Shown here piece by piece: positions 24,474 through 32,036 of a stretch of 64,000 bases of DNA. The stretch's first letter is position 1, and each line of letters opens with the position of its first letter. The notes beneath the pieces were generated by a model, which was not told the DNA's origin, ran no database searches, and saw only the letters and a program-made list of their open reading frames with translations. Made by a program: the position numbers and the translations under genes. Source of the stretch: Sphingorhabdus lacus (GTDB lineage: Bacteria; Pseudomonadota; Alphaproteobacteria; Sphingomonadales; Sphingomonadaceae); contig NZ_CP035733.1 of the NCBI RefSeq assembly GCF_009768975.1, positions 1,302,001-1,366,000 on the forward strand, in the 5' to 3' direction.

Positions 24474-24591
24474 AACGGATCCATGAGCAAGTGTCTTACT
24501 TAACTCCATACGCAGCCCGGCGGCACACCCCTTGCCTCAATCATTTCTTTTGGTCGTATTGAATGAGAAACCGGGGGCTGACCCAGGCGCG

Positions 24592-24768
24592 CTATGGAAG
24601 CCCTCCCATCGGCAAACGCCTATTCCGTTGCACCACTTGTGCGGACCACGGGGCAAAGCGCTCCCTTGCCTGCCTGTTTCGCGCGCGGGGCATGAAGAAC
24701 ACAACATAATCATGCACGCCCACCGAGTGCGTCGACTCCAGATCGACAACCACGAGCTGACCGTGCAT
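24592..24768 (-). CDS. Possible small protein upstream of copA
   Basis: ATG 24768 with GAGGGGAGCGGG upstream opens a 58-residue frame (MHGQLVVVDLESTHSVGVHD...) that ends at 24592. It lies in the 337-base gap between the sigma gene and copA. The good ribosome site is the main support; there is no recognisable domain. It could be a leader peptide or noise. Confidence 0.3.
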   Translation of the reverse strand: MHGQLVVVDLESTHSVGVHDYVVFFMPRARNRQARERFAPWSAQVVQRNRRLPMGGLP

Positions 24769-24810
24769 CCCGCTCCCCTCGCGGAAAAATGGCCAACCCA
24801 ACTGCGCGCG

Positions 24811-25383
24811 TTAAGCTTCAGCCTCGCCCAGCACTCCTTTTAGCCGTGCTCTAGCCCGATATAGCCTTGTTTCAACCGCCTTTTCACTGATCCCCAAAAT
24901 GGCTGCAGTTTCGGTCTGGGTGAGCTCTTCTATTGTGCGCAGAGTAAGGACTTCGCGAAGCGGTGTCGGCATATCCATCATCGCCCTTCGAACGAGCTTG
25001 AGTTCGGCTCTGCTTTCTGCTTCGCGTACAGGCCCAGGCGCATCGCTCTCTAGAATGTCATCAGCGTCGATCGGCTTGGCCAGCCAGAAAAAGGACCGCA
25101 CGGCACGCCTTCGCCCCCAGTCGCGACATTTGTTGAGAGCAATACGCGAAATCCAGACCCGGAACGGGCGAGCGGGATCATAGCGATTGATCGCCGAAAA
25201 AGCCGAAACAAAACTCTCCTGGACGAGATCGAGTGCTTCGTCAGTGTCGCCTACATTGTTCCGGATCAGGCGGAAAACGGCGCTCTTGTGACGCCCCACC
25301 AGTTCCTTGAATGCCTGTTGCTGACCCGCAACCGCCAGGCTCGCCAGTTCCCGGTCATCACATCGCGACAGGTCCAGCGTCAC
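24811..25383 (-). CDS. cnrH: ECF sigma factor, CnrH-like
   Basis: 190-residue extracytoplasmic-function sigma factor. Region 2 is visible in ELVGRHKSAVFRLIRNNVGD and EALDLVQESFVSAFSAINRY, and region 4 in LREVLTLRTIEELTQTETAA then ILGISEKAVETRLYRARARL. It overlaps the CnrX-like gene by 4 bases and follows a CnrY-like gene, the order of the Cupriavidus cnrYXH nickel/cobalt regulators. By family knowledge, it would be released from the membrane complex when metal binds the periplasmic sensor, and then transcribe the metal genes. The symbol is by analogy. Confidence 0.8.
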   Translation of the reverse strand: MTLDLSRCDDRELASLAVAGQQQAFKELVGRHKSAVFRLIRNNVGDTDEALDLVQESFVSAFSAINRYDPARPFRVWISRIALNKCRDWGRRRAVRSFFWLAKPIDADDILESDAPGPVREAESRAELKLVRRAMMDMPTPLREVLTLRTIEELTQTETAAILGISEKAVETRLYRARARLKGVLGEAEA

Positions 25384-25817
25384 CGCGCATCGGCGGTCAG
25401 GGCTTTGACCACAGTTCTGTCGAACATTTTTGCCTGCTCCGGATTAAGGATCGCACGCATGGCGAACAGATGTTCCAGCGTCTCTTTTTGAAGTTCGCCC
25501 ATCATGATGTGGCTGTTGTCGATAGCTGCCGTTACCTTCGGCCCATATCCATGTTCTTCTTCGATCGCCTCTGCGAGGCGCGCATTAGCCGCGCGCATTT
25601 CGAGTTCAAGCGCCTTGCGGCGGACTGCAAACCGCGCCTCTTCCTTATCTAATTTTTCCTGTTGTTGGCTGGTCAGCTTCAGGTCGTCGTGGAGTAAAGC
25701 ATGGAGCTCGGTTTCGCTCGCACGGGGACGATCCGCTATAGCCCGTCCGACAAAAACACCGCAGGCGGCCGAAACAAATGCCACAACCGCCAAAAGCAGT
25801 AACTGCCGCGAACGCAT
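25380..25817 (-). CDS. cnrX: CnrX-like periplasmic metal sensor
   Basis: 145 residues: an N-terminal membrane helix (LLLLAVVAFVSAACGVFVG) then an all-helical periplasmic domain. H39 and H43 (ELHALLHDDL), E60 (LDKEEARF), H116 and M120 (TLEHLFAMRAIL) fall at exactly the positions of the CnrX ligands H42, H46, E63, H119 and M123, each shifted by three. The family senses Ni(II)/Co(II) and holds the anti-sigma/sigma pair. The start at 25817 is preferred because the frame upstream runs into the next gene. Metal specificity here is unproven: the neighbours are copper genes. Confidence 0.85.
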   Translation of the reverse strand: MRSRQLLLLAVVAFVSAACGVFVGRAIADRPRASETELHALLHDDLKLTSQQQEKLDKEEARFAVRRKALELEMRAANARLAEAIEEEHGYGPKVTAAIDNSHIMMGELQKETLEHLFAMRAILNPEQAKMFDRTVVKALTADAR

Positions 25818-25818
25818 G

Positions 25819-26085
25819 TCAGCGTGCGTCCAACAGCGAAGACGGCGACAACATTGCGGTCGGAGCAAATGGCGACAGCGGCTGCGCTGCAACCGCAGGC
25901 TCGCCCATCGCGATCCCGGCAAAGGCGCCTCCGCCAAGCGAAACACACGCCGCCAAGGCCATGAACTTTCGCGATTCCCGCGCTTCACGTTGCCGTATCC
26001 CGAGCGTCATCAGCACCCGGTCGTCCAGTCCGTCAAGCAGGCCTGCCGGCGGATTACGCTTCAGCTGCATTAAAAGGTTGTCCAT
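25819..26085 (-). CDS. cnrY: CnrY-like anti-sigma membrane protein
   Basis: 88 residues from ATG 26085 (GAGGA upstream). A short cytosolic N-terminus (MDNLLMQLKRNPPAGLLDGL) is followed by one transmembrane segment (FMALAACVSLGGGAFAGIA) and a small periplasmic tail. This is the architecture of CnrY, which binds the sigma factor with its N-terminus. Sequence identity to CnrY is not something I can judge, so the call rests on order, size and topology. A TTG at 26100 could add five residues. Confidence 0.65.
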   Translation of the reverse strand: MDNLLMQLKRNPPAGLLDGLDDRVLMTLGIRQREARESRKFMALAACVSLGGGAFAGIAMGEPAVAAQPLSPFAPTAMLSPSSLLDAR

Positions 26086-26114
26086 AGCGTCCTCATCCAA
26101 TTTGCTTCCTCCAC

Positions 26115-26146
26115 ATATACGCGCTTGGCAAAGAAATCCCTCAAAA
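26115..26146 (-). promoter_or_regulatory. Candidate ECF promoter for the cnrYXH-like operon
   Basis: On the minus strand, TTTTGAGG (26139-26146) is followed by a 17-base spacer and CGTATAT (26115-26121), about 30 bases before the cnrY-like start at 26085. The same motif pair occurs on the other strand for copC. Two promoters sharing unusual -35 and -10 elements suggest a common sigma factor. Confidence 0.55.
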
Positions 26147-26151
26147 CTTCA

Positions 26152-26183
26152 TTTCGAGGGGTGAAACTCGTGAATGCGTATCT
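26152..26183 (+). promoter_or_regulatory. Candidate ECF promoter for copCD
   Basis: TTTCGAGG (26152-26159), a 17-base spacer, and CGTATCT (26177-26183) lie 32 bases before copC. It matches the divergent promoter at 26115-26146 at 7 of 8 -35 positions and 6 of 7 -10 positions with the same spacer length. Confidence 0.55.
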
Positions 26184-26214
26184 ACCATCAGACGCAATTT
26201 TTTGGAGACTGCTC

Positions 26215-26604
26215 ATGCGTAAGTTCATCGTTCCTCTTGCCCTTGCTGCCATTACCACGATCATGACGCCAAACGTGGCGTTCGCTCACGCCAAGCTGTT
26301 GTCATCAACGCCCGCGGCCAATGCTACCGTCTCAAAGGACAAGGCAAAATCCATTACTCTCGTGTTTAATGAAAAACTGATGGCATCTACAGTGAAAGCT
26401 GAGCTCGTCATGACAGCTATGCCAGGAATGAAAGATCACCCCCCGATGAAAGTCGCCTTTTCGTCGATGATGGGCAAAGACGGCAAATCGATGATGCTTA
26501 TGCCGAAAAAGGCGCTCGTGCCAGGAACCTATAAGGTTGCATGGTCAGCTGCTGGGGCAGACACGCACCGGATGGGCAGCGAATTCAGCTTCACGGTCAA
26601 ATAA
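26215..26604 (+). CDS. copC: Periplasmic copper-binding protein CopC
   Basis: 129 residues from ATG 26215 (TTGGAG upstream). Signal peptide ends at AFA, so the mature protein begins HAKLLSSTPA, with the N-terminal histidine used by CopC for Cu(II). Met-rich centre (MTAMPGMKDHPPMKVAFSSM) and C-terminal DTHRMGSEFSF complete the CopC fold. It carries copper in the periplasm and hands it to CopD. It is divergent from the cnrYXH-like genes. Confidence 0.93.
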   Translation: MRKFIVPLALAAITTIMTPNVAFAHAKLLSSTPAANATVSKDKAKSITLVFNEKLMASTVKAELVMTAMPGMKDHPPMKVAFSSMMGKDGKSMMLMPKKALVPGTYKVAWSAAGADTHRMGSEFSFTVK

Positions 26605-26607
26605 GAC

Positions 26608-27552
26608 GTGGACACCGATTGGGGGATGATCGCGATCAGGCTCGGATTATATCTGAGCCTGATGCTGCTGGTGGGGCTGGCCGCATTTCCGCTTTACGCC
26701 CTTCGCGAGGGCGAACGACGCGACGGGGTCATGTTGGCAACCAAGAAAACGCTTGTTTTCTGGTCGGGCGCGTCGATCCTGTTGTCGTTGCTTGGCTTCC
26801 TCGCGCTTGTTGCCCAGATGATGGGCAGTTCGATTGCCGACATCGATTGGCAAACAAGCCGTTCGATCATTATCGAGACGCCAATTGGTGCTGCCTGGGT
26901 CGTGCGCATGGTTGCGCTTATCGCATGTTTGCTTGCCGCGATCCTGATCAAGCGCTCCGACGAAACTCGGCTGGCCACCGTTCTTGGAACAAGTGCGGTG
27001 GCTCTTGCGACGCTGGTGTGGACCGGACATGCCGGGGCGACCGAGGGCATGGTCGGCGGTATCCACAAGGCCAGCGACATGCTGCACATGATTGCTGCCG
27101 CCATCTGGCTCGGCGGTATTGCAGCCTTTCTCGCTATGTTGCGGATTCCAGATGATGGTCTTTGGGGCGACCGCTTGACTGTTTCGCACCGGGCCCTGGA
27201 CAGTTTTGCCCGAAACGGTACGATTTGTGTGGCAGTGATTATCGTGACGGGCCTGATCAACAGCCAGATCCTGGTCGGGATCTCCAACATTACGGTCCTG
27301 GTCGATAGCCTCTATGGCTGGTTGCTGATTTTGAAGCTACTGCTAGTTGGAATGATGATGCTACTGGGCGCCCAGAACCGGTGGCGGCTGACACCCGGTC
27401 TTGGCCAGGCGCTCGCCGACGGCGATACGGCAAAGGCCGTTTCCGCGCTGCGAGCGAGTCTTTTGATCGAAGCAGCGGCGGGCGTTGTAGTTCTGAGTGC
27501 GGTCGCATGGCTTGGCACGCTCGAACCAACAGCCAGCGCTGCGATGTCGTGA
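26608..27552 (+). CDS. copD: Copper import/resistance membrane protein CopD
   Basis: 314 residues with about eight membrane helices. Family features: WTGHAGATEGMVGGIHKASD, MLHMIAAAIWLGGIAAFLA and SHRALDSFARNG. It begins with GTG 26608, three bases after copC, so the two are co-translated. It likely moves copper received from CopC across the inner membrane. The stop overlaps the start of the AraC-like pseudogene. Confidence 0.88.
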   Translation: MDTDWGMIAIRLGLYLSLMLLVGLAAFPLYALREGERRDGVMLATKKTLVFWSGASILLSLLGFLALVAQMMGSSIADIDWQTSRSIIIETPIGAAWVVRMVALIACLLAAILIKRSDETRLATVLGTSAVALATLVWTGHAGATEGMVGGIHKASDMLHMIAAAIWLGGIAAFLAMLRIPDDGLWGDRLTVSHRALDSFARNGTICVAVIIVTGLINSQILVGISNITVLVDSLYGWLLILKLLLVGMMMLLGAQNRWRLTPGLGQALADGDTAKAVSALRASLLIEAAAGVVVLSAVAWLGTLEPTASAAMS

Positions 27553-28244
27553 ACGGCAAAGGCGCATCATGGTCAGGGGCAATGACCCTTGGCATGGGCT
27601 GGGCCTGGCTCGACGCACGGATCGGCGACAATCGCGCGCACCGCCACATCGCCCACCAGATTAGCCTTGCGCTGGATGATGCGTGCGAAATCGGCGGGCC
27701 CAGTCCGCTACGTCTCGCGCGAGGCGACGCAGCGCTGATTCCGGCTGGGACACTACATTGTCTTGCACCAGTAGGTATCGCGGTCCGGACAATCTATGTG
27801 GATCCGATGTTTCGGGGAAGAAATAGTCCGGTCGCTCAGGCTGGCTGCACCCGGCTCAGTCGTGGCGATGCGTCCGCACTGCTGGCCATACAGGATGGCA
27901 AGCAAGCCCGGCAGTGGATCGCCGACTTTCTCGGATTGATTGGCTCGCGGATCATCGACAAGAGACTGCGCGCCCGTCTTGCTGAGAGCGAACCTGGAAC
28001 CAGTCCGACCGCGCTTGCTGGGATGATCGGACTATCGCCCGCACGGTTACGTGAAATTGCGGTTCGTGACTTCGGCGTGCCCCCATCAAAATTGCCTGCA
28101 ATGGCTGCAGCTGCAACGCGCCATCGAGGCGCTTCGTCAATCGCGCAATCTGGCAGACGCGGCCGCGGCCGGTGGCTTTTCCGATCAGGCATACGGTGTG
28201 CTTACTTCCCTAGCTTCAAATTCGATCCGGGTATGCCGTTTTGA
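27549..28244 (+). pseudogene. AraC-family regulator with frameshifts
   Basis: GTG 27549 overlaps copD as GTGA and gives a cupin-like N-terminal domain (GWAWLDARIGDNRAHRHIAH, ARGDAALIPAGTLHCLAPVG) and the first AraC helix-turn-helix up to VRDFGVPPSKL. The second half of the DNA-binding domain then continues only in another frame (WLQLQRAIEALRQSRNLADA, GGFSDQAY), consistent with a one-base insertion near 28098. The final helix appears broken again near 28195. The gene is therefore probably inactive as a DNA-binding protein, unless the shift is a sequencing error. Confidence 0.65.
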
Positions 28245-28360
28245 TGTGATGGTCAGCTTTGCAATTCTTACCGGCGGGACCACGTGCAATTGATGATCAT
28301 CAGCGCCAAATTGGGATGAAAAGGCCGCCTAAAAGCATTTCGAAAAGGACCATGAACAAG

Positions 28361-28391
28361 AAAAAAAGAGGAAGCCCGGGTGGACTTCCTC
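28361..28391 (-). terminator. Rho-independent terminator of the 78-residue gene
   Basis: On the minus strand GAGGAAG (complement of 28385-28391) pairs with CTTCCTC (complement of 28368-28374), followed by a seven-T run (complement of 28361-28367). It begins 16 bases after the stop of the gene at 28407-28643. Confidence 0.85.
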
Positions 28392-28406
28392 CTCGTAAAA
28401 ATAAGA

Positions 28407-28643
28407 TCAATGTTCGTCGATCATTTTGCTTGGCACAGCATCGACAACTCGGTCCATCAGATGCTGCGGCAGAGCGCCATAATCACCTTCGTCGATGACG
28501 ATATATCCACGCTCATGATCGGTTAGGATATATTGATTGAAGTAGCTGTGAAACGACCGTGCAACCGCGCAATTATGCGCTGCAATCATCGCCTGCTCGT
28601 CGGCCTTACGGTCGGTAATGGAAAGTGCTTGTGAACCGTTCAT
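28407..28643 (-). CDS. Hypothetical 78-residue protein
   Basis: Start ATG 28643 has a near-perfect GGAGGA site 5-10 bases upstream, and a clear terminator follows. The product is soluble and acidic (MNGSQALSITDRKADEQAMI, SFHSYFNQYILTDHERGYIV, IDEGDYGALPQHLMDRVVDA). I do not recognise a family. It heads the accessory part of the element and has a long GC-rich leader. Confidence 0.65.
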   Translation of the reverse strand: MNGSQALSITDRKADEQAMIAAHNCAVARSFHSYFNQYILTDHERGYIVIDEGDYGALPQHLMDRVVDAVPSKMIDEH

Positions 28644-28981
28644 AATATCCTCCTGAAGTTTGTTGTGAAACAACAGGCAAATTGCGGATGCGTGCGACGG
28701 GACGGGTCAAGGACCGCGCCCTAGCGCGGCCGCGCCAGCGGCGATGGGGGCAACGATTTTTTCGGCAGGCGGCAAAGCCGTCTGGGGGAAAAATGGTGGG
28801 GCCCCGTCGTCCTTGAGGCGGCCCCCAAGCGCGCATCACACTTATCAATCTGTGATAGAAACCTCCCTCCTCTCGGAACCAAAGCGCCCGCACAGCCCAT
28901 CGCCAGAAAACATTTTCCTACAGGCTTATCGCCTGTCACAAGACGTGCCGGAGGGGACTATGGCCAGTGAAAGGAACTTAA
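28644..28981. other. 338-base divergent intergenic region with a folded leader
   Basis: No coding frame is convincing. Nested complements could fold the leader of the minus-strand gene: GATGCG (28688-28693) with CGCATC further right, and CGACGGG (about 28697-28703) with CCCGTCG (about 28803-28809). Near the plus-strand gene a small hairpin ACAGGC-TTATC-GCCTGT (28920-28936) is visible. Function unknown. Confidence 0.4.
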
Positions 28982-29212
28982 ATGGCCCGGTCCAAACCCA
29001 ATGCGCTCGAAGCTCTAAGGAAGCTCGGTGAAGAACGCCGATTACTCGACGCTCGTGAGGTAAGCTTGCGCGAAGAAGCAGCCGCTGAACTCGGCAGATT
29101 GCTTATCAATGGCGACACTGCATCAATCGACCCTGCAAAACTCAAGCAGCTGATCCGTGCATCGATGACATTGGGAATCGATACTGCGCTCAGCAGGCTT
29201 TCTGCACCTTGA
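28982..29212 (+). CDS. DUF6437-like small protein
   Basis: 76 residues, all helical and charged (MARSKPNALEALRKLGEERR, LREEAAAELGRLLINGD, LKQLIRASMTLGIDTALSRL). It resembles the DUF6437 family of small proteins found on sphingomonad integrative elements and plasmids; function unknown. It ends 10 bases before a strong hairpin terminator. Confidence 0.7.
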   Translation: MARSKPNALEALRKLGEERRLLDAREVSLREEAAAELGRLLINGDTASIDPAKLKQLIRASMTLGIDTALSRLSAP

Positions 29213-29221
29213 AGTACAAAT

Positions 29222-29258
29222 GACGGCGGCATGGGGCTCGATGCCCTGTGCCGCCGTC
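29222..29258 (+). terminator. Terminator of the DUF6437-like gene
   Basis: GACGGCGGCA (29222-29231) and TGCCGCCGTC (29249-29258) form a perfect 10-bp stem just after the stop codon. A short TT-containing tail follows. Confidence 0.75.
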
Positions 29259-29271
29259 TTCGGTATCCGAG

Positions 29272-29309
29272 CAAAGAAAAGGCCCCGGCGGCACGTGCCA
29301 TCGGGGCCT
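29272..29309 (-). terminator. Terminator of ssb
   Basis: On the minus strand AGGCCCCG (complement of 29302-29309) pairs with CGGGGCCT (complement of 29280-29287), enclosing the self-complementary GGCACGTGCC. TTTTCTTT follows. It lies 24 bases after the ssb stop. Confidence 0.88.
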
Positions 29310-29332
29310 GATTGCAGGAAGCGATTTGCCAA

Positions 29333-29725
29333 TCAATCTTCGTCGATTGGCGGCGCACCTTCATTGTTATTTTCGCGCGATTTGGTCAGGAAGTCGACCT
29401 TGTCGGCGTAGATTTCGCAGCCGTAGCGCTTGTTGCCTTCGGCATCTTCCCACTGTGAATAATGGATCCGGCCTTCCAGCGAAACCAGCTGACCCTTGGT
29501 GCAATATTTGGCGACATTCTGGCCCAGACCATTGAAGCATGTCACCCGGTGGAACTCGCTGTCCTTCGCGGTATAGCCATTCTCGTCCTTGTATGTTTTA
29601 CCCTCTTTGTTACGCGCCGGGCGGTCGGTAACAACGCTGATCGAGGTGATGGACGAGCCGCTTTGTGTTGTGCGGGTTTCTGGATCGCGGGCGATACGGC
29701 CAACGAGGATAACAAGATTTGTCAT
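29333..29725 (-). CDS. ssb: Single-stranded DNA-binding protein
   Basis: 130 residues: OB-fold SSB (MTNLVILVGRIARDPETRTT, SEFHRVTCFNGLGQNVAKYC, KGQLVSLEGRIHYSQWEDAE) with the acidic C-terminal tail APPIDED, a variant of the DDIPF partner-binding tail. It is shorter than chromosomal SSB (about 160-180), as is common for element-borne copies. CAGGAGA precedes ATG 29725. A structured leader lies at 29789-29901, and a strong terminator follows the gene. Confidence 0.92.
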   Translation of the reverse strand: MTNLVILVGRIARDPETRTTQSGSSITSISVVTDRPARNKEGKTYKDENGYTAKDSEFHRVTCFNGLGQNVAKYCTKGQLVSLEGRIHYSQWEDAEGNKRYGCEIYADKVDFLTKSRENNNEGAPPIDED

Positions 29726-29788
29726 GGGTATTCTCCTGAATATTGCATCCGGGACCATCCCGGCTGCGAACCAGACAGGAGGAGCGGG

Positions 29789-29901
29789 CAGCAGGCACTT
29801 GCACCGCAGAGACTGCGGGGAACCCCTTAAGCGCCGGGTGGTGCGGGCAGCCCTGCCAAGGGCAACACGGCCGGTAGCGTCGGGGTTGCAAGAGACTGCT
29901 G
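29789..29901 (-). ncRNA. Candidate structured leader RNA upstream of ssb
   Basis: Nested pairing: CAGCAG (29789-29794) with CTGCTG (29896-29901); CTTGCA (29798-29803) with TGCAAG (29887-29892), separated by a symmetric 3x3 internal loop; a hairpin CCGCAG-AGA-CTGCGG (29804-29818); ACCCC (29822-29826) with GGGGT (29882-29886); and an inner hairpin GCCCT-GCCA-AGGGC. A second leader with the same architecture is at 32037-32179, and both contain CCTGCCAAGGGCAA (here 29852-29865). The transcript strand is taken as that of ssb. Confidence 0.6.
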
Positions 29902-30059
29902 GCTGATTCATCCGGAGGTTCGCGCACACAGCCGGACTGGTCCCAGTTGTGAAGTTTTAGCGAGTTCCATTCTGGACGCTGGTGTATTGCCTATTCTACC
30001 CGCCAAAGCGCGGCGAATGTTCCTTGATTTGCAATCATATCGCCCAGTACAAAGACGGA

Positions 30060-30452
30060 TTATGCTGCACGGCTGACTGGCACCGCTGGAGCGGGTTCAG
30101 GCGGTGCATCGCTCGCCGGCTGGTCCAATTGGCGCCCTTTCAGCATCCAGGTCTGCGGCTGGATAAGGCGGCCCCAATCCGCAAAGGAAGGGATGAAGCC
30201 CAAGTCCTCGATAACATGCTGCTCGCCGACGAGCCGAACCGGAACAACCTTGCCGTCCGAGTTGGTGATGGTTGCACCGAACAATGTTTCGAGCATGAAT
30301 ATGCCTTCGGCATGATGGCGTAATGCGCGGTGTCTGGGGTCTGCAAAAATGGCCTTGGATTCGTCGAACCATTGGTGGAGAGCAAGATAATCATCGCTCG
30401 TTCCGCCCCACTTGCGGACCGACGAAAGCGCGTGATAATAGCAATGTGCCAT
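30060..30452 (-). CDS. DUF6915-like protein
   Basis: 130 residues from ATG 30452 (GGAGGAGG directly upstream). The N-terminus MAHCYYHALSSVRKWGGTSD and the block HQWFDESKAIFADPRHRALR, then HHAEGIFMLETLFGATI, are what I recall of DUF6915 proteins of sphingomonad mobile elements. Function unknown; the histidine-rich core could bind a metal. It lies 11 bases after the DUF6878-like gene and forms a pair with it. Confidence 0.75.
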   Translation of the reverse strand: MAHCYYHALSSVRKWGGTSDDYLALHQWFDESKAIFADPRHRALRHHAEGIFMLETLFGATITNSDGKVVPVRLVGEQHVIEDLGFIPSFADWGRLIQPQTWMLKGRQLDQPASDAPPEPAPAVPVSRAA

Positions 30453-30463
30453 GACCTCCTCCG

Positions 30464-30898
30464 TCAAAATTCGGTTGAATGGCTGTTGTACGACGTGAAG
30501 CGAAGATTGCAGTCGAGCTGGAAATTTTCTTCGGCAACGTCGATCAGTAATTCGCCGAATCCACCATCATTGATCTCCCAGCCATCATGATGCCGCTCCA
30601 GCACTTCATAGGCGAAGTCTTCCAGCAGCGAGGCAAGTTTGGCGTCGTCCCTGCCCTCGCGCGCAACGGCGATGTCTGGGCAGTCCACCACCTTGCCGTC
30701 GGCGCCAAAGAAGGTGGTTTGTTCGATCGCGCCACTGTCGCCGTAGCCATCGAAACGGATTTCGATCGTCGCAATGCCATGCGCCTTGAAATGTAAAAGC
30801 AATAGCGACTTCATTTTGGCTATTTCGACGTCTGCGGTAGCGTCGCGTTCAGCCTGGCCTGCGAGATAATCAGCCGCAATCTGCGAGAAATCGGTCAT
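30464..30898 (-). CDS. DUF6878-like protein
   Basis: 144 residues from ATG 30898 (GGAGGA upstream). A helical N-terminus (QIAADYLAGQAERDATADVE) leads into IATIEIRFDGYGDSGAIEQT, the family mark, then an acidic region and HHDGWEINDGGFGELLIDVA. This is typical of DUF6878, which occurs beside ParB, SSB and DUF2493 genes on sphingomonad elements. No function is known. Confidence 0.75.
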   Translation of the reverse strand: MTDFSQIAADYLAGQAERDATADVEIAKMKSLLLLHFKAHGIATIEIRFDGYGDSGAIEQTTFFGADGKVVDCPDIAVAREGRDDAKLASLLEDFAYEVLERHHDGWEINDGGFGELLIDVAEENFQLDCNLRFTSYNSHSTEF

Positions 30899-31024
30899 GA
30901 TAAAGTCCTCCTTTGCATGAACCTGCTGCGGACCATCCACATCAGTTCGAACGCACAAAAGACGCCTTCGCTCTCGCCAGATACGCCAGCGCAAATATGC
31001 GCTGGCGCAATGAACTGGGTACTA

Positions 31025-31978
31025 TCAGGACGGGGTTTGATTGACCGCTTTAGGGCAAGTTCCGATAGGACCACGACGATCGACAACGGTAATGCGCCGT
31101 GCCTTTGCATCGATGACCAAGCGCTCGAGAACACCATTGCCGGGAAACGCTATAATATAGCGCGGATCAAGCGAGAGCATTTGCTCGTTACGCTTGAACC
31201 CGGCGCGTGCACCAAGCCGCATATCGAGTGCAAAAGTCAGTTGCACCACACCGCGACGTTCGGCCCAGGATGCAGCCAGGCGGTCGACGCCCTTCGTGTC
31301 GCCGCCATGGATCAAAACCATGTCAGGCACCCGGCCATAAACCTTGTCGAGAGTAGCCCACACATTGCTGGCAAAGGTCTTAGCATCCTCGTCGGTTTGA
31401 AAGCGGTTACGACCGCCGGCAAAGACAACGGGTGTACCTTCCGGCATTGCTGCCTTGCGCTTCGACGCGCTGCGCGCACGCAGAAAATCGCGACCCTGAA
31501 CAACGGCGGACGTAAGCATCGCACCGTGATTGAACCGCGAACTCGATACGGGCTTCCACGATGATCCAAACTCGTTGAGGAACAGGCCTGCTGCGACTTC
31601 GCGTATCTCTTCAAGCGCAACCATGCTAGCTTCAGCACATTGCGCGCGCTCGATCTGGGTTTCCAGATCATGGGTCAGAACTTCCGAGCCGTCATTAGTG
31701 GCAACAAGCGCGCGAACTTCGTCGGTTGCGCGGTCGACAGCCGATGATTTGCGCTGCGCGGCACGGTGAAATAGATTGACCAGCCCCCAGCCAATATCTT
31801 CCGCGTCGGCTTCAAGCGCTGTATCGACAAACATCGCAAAGAGATCGGACCACACGCCGACCAGCGTCTGCGTTATGGCATCGGTTGACGGGTAATCGGT
31901 TGAGGTAACAGGCGGCGGCCCGATGGTAAAACCGGCAAGGTCTAGGCCTGCCAGTTGGTCGGCAAAAGTGGATTGCAT
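31025..31978 (-). CDS. DUF2493 (SLOG-like) domain protein
   Basis: 317 residues from ATG 31978 (CAGGAGA upstream). A helical N-terminal half (about 1-170) precedes the DUF2493 domain: GTPVVFAGGRNRF...DEDAKTFASNVWATL, DMVLIHGGDTKGVDRLAASW, YIIAFPGNG. That Rossmann-like fold belongs to the SLOG superfamily (nucleotide-ligand or DprA-like) and may bind a nucleotide messenger or modified nucleotides. It follows a 278-base untranslated region holding a structured leader RNA. Confidence 0.8.
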   Translation of the reverse strand: MQSTFADQLAGLDLAGFTIGPPPVTSTDYPSTDAITQTLVGVWSDLFAMFVDTALEADAEDIGWGLVNLFHRAAQRKSSAVDRATDEVRALVATNDGSEVLTHDLETQIERAQCAEASMVALEEIREVAAGLFLNEFGSSWKPVSSSRFNHGAMLTSAVVQGRDFLRARSASKRKAAMPEGTPVVFAGGRNRFQTDEDAKTFASNVWATLDKVYGRVPDMVLIHGGDTKGVDRLAASWAERRGVVQLTFALDMRLGARAGFKRNEQMLSLDPRYIIAFPGNGVLERLVIDAKARRITVVDRRGPIGTCPKAVNQTPS

Positions 31979-32036
31979 GATTTTTCTCCTGAAGGTGCTC
32001 AAGCCAAGCGGGAATTCCGCCAGCGAGAGCCCGTCA

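Noticed and set aside
29735-29929. Upstream extension of ssb to 198 residues
   Set aside because: The extension runs through the structured leader; ATG 29725 has the ribosome site and the SSB fold starts there.
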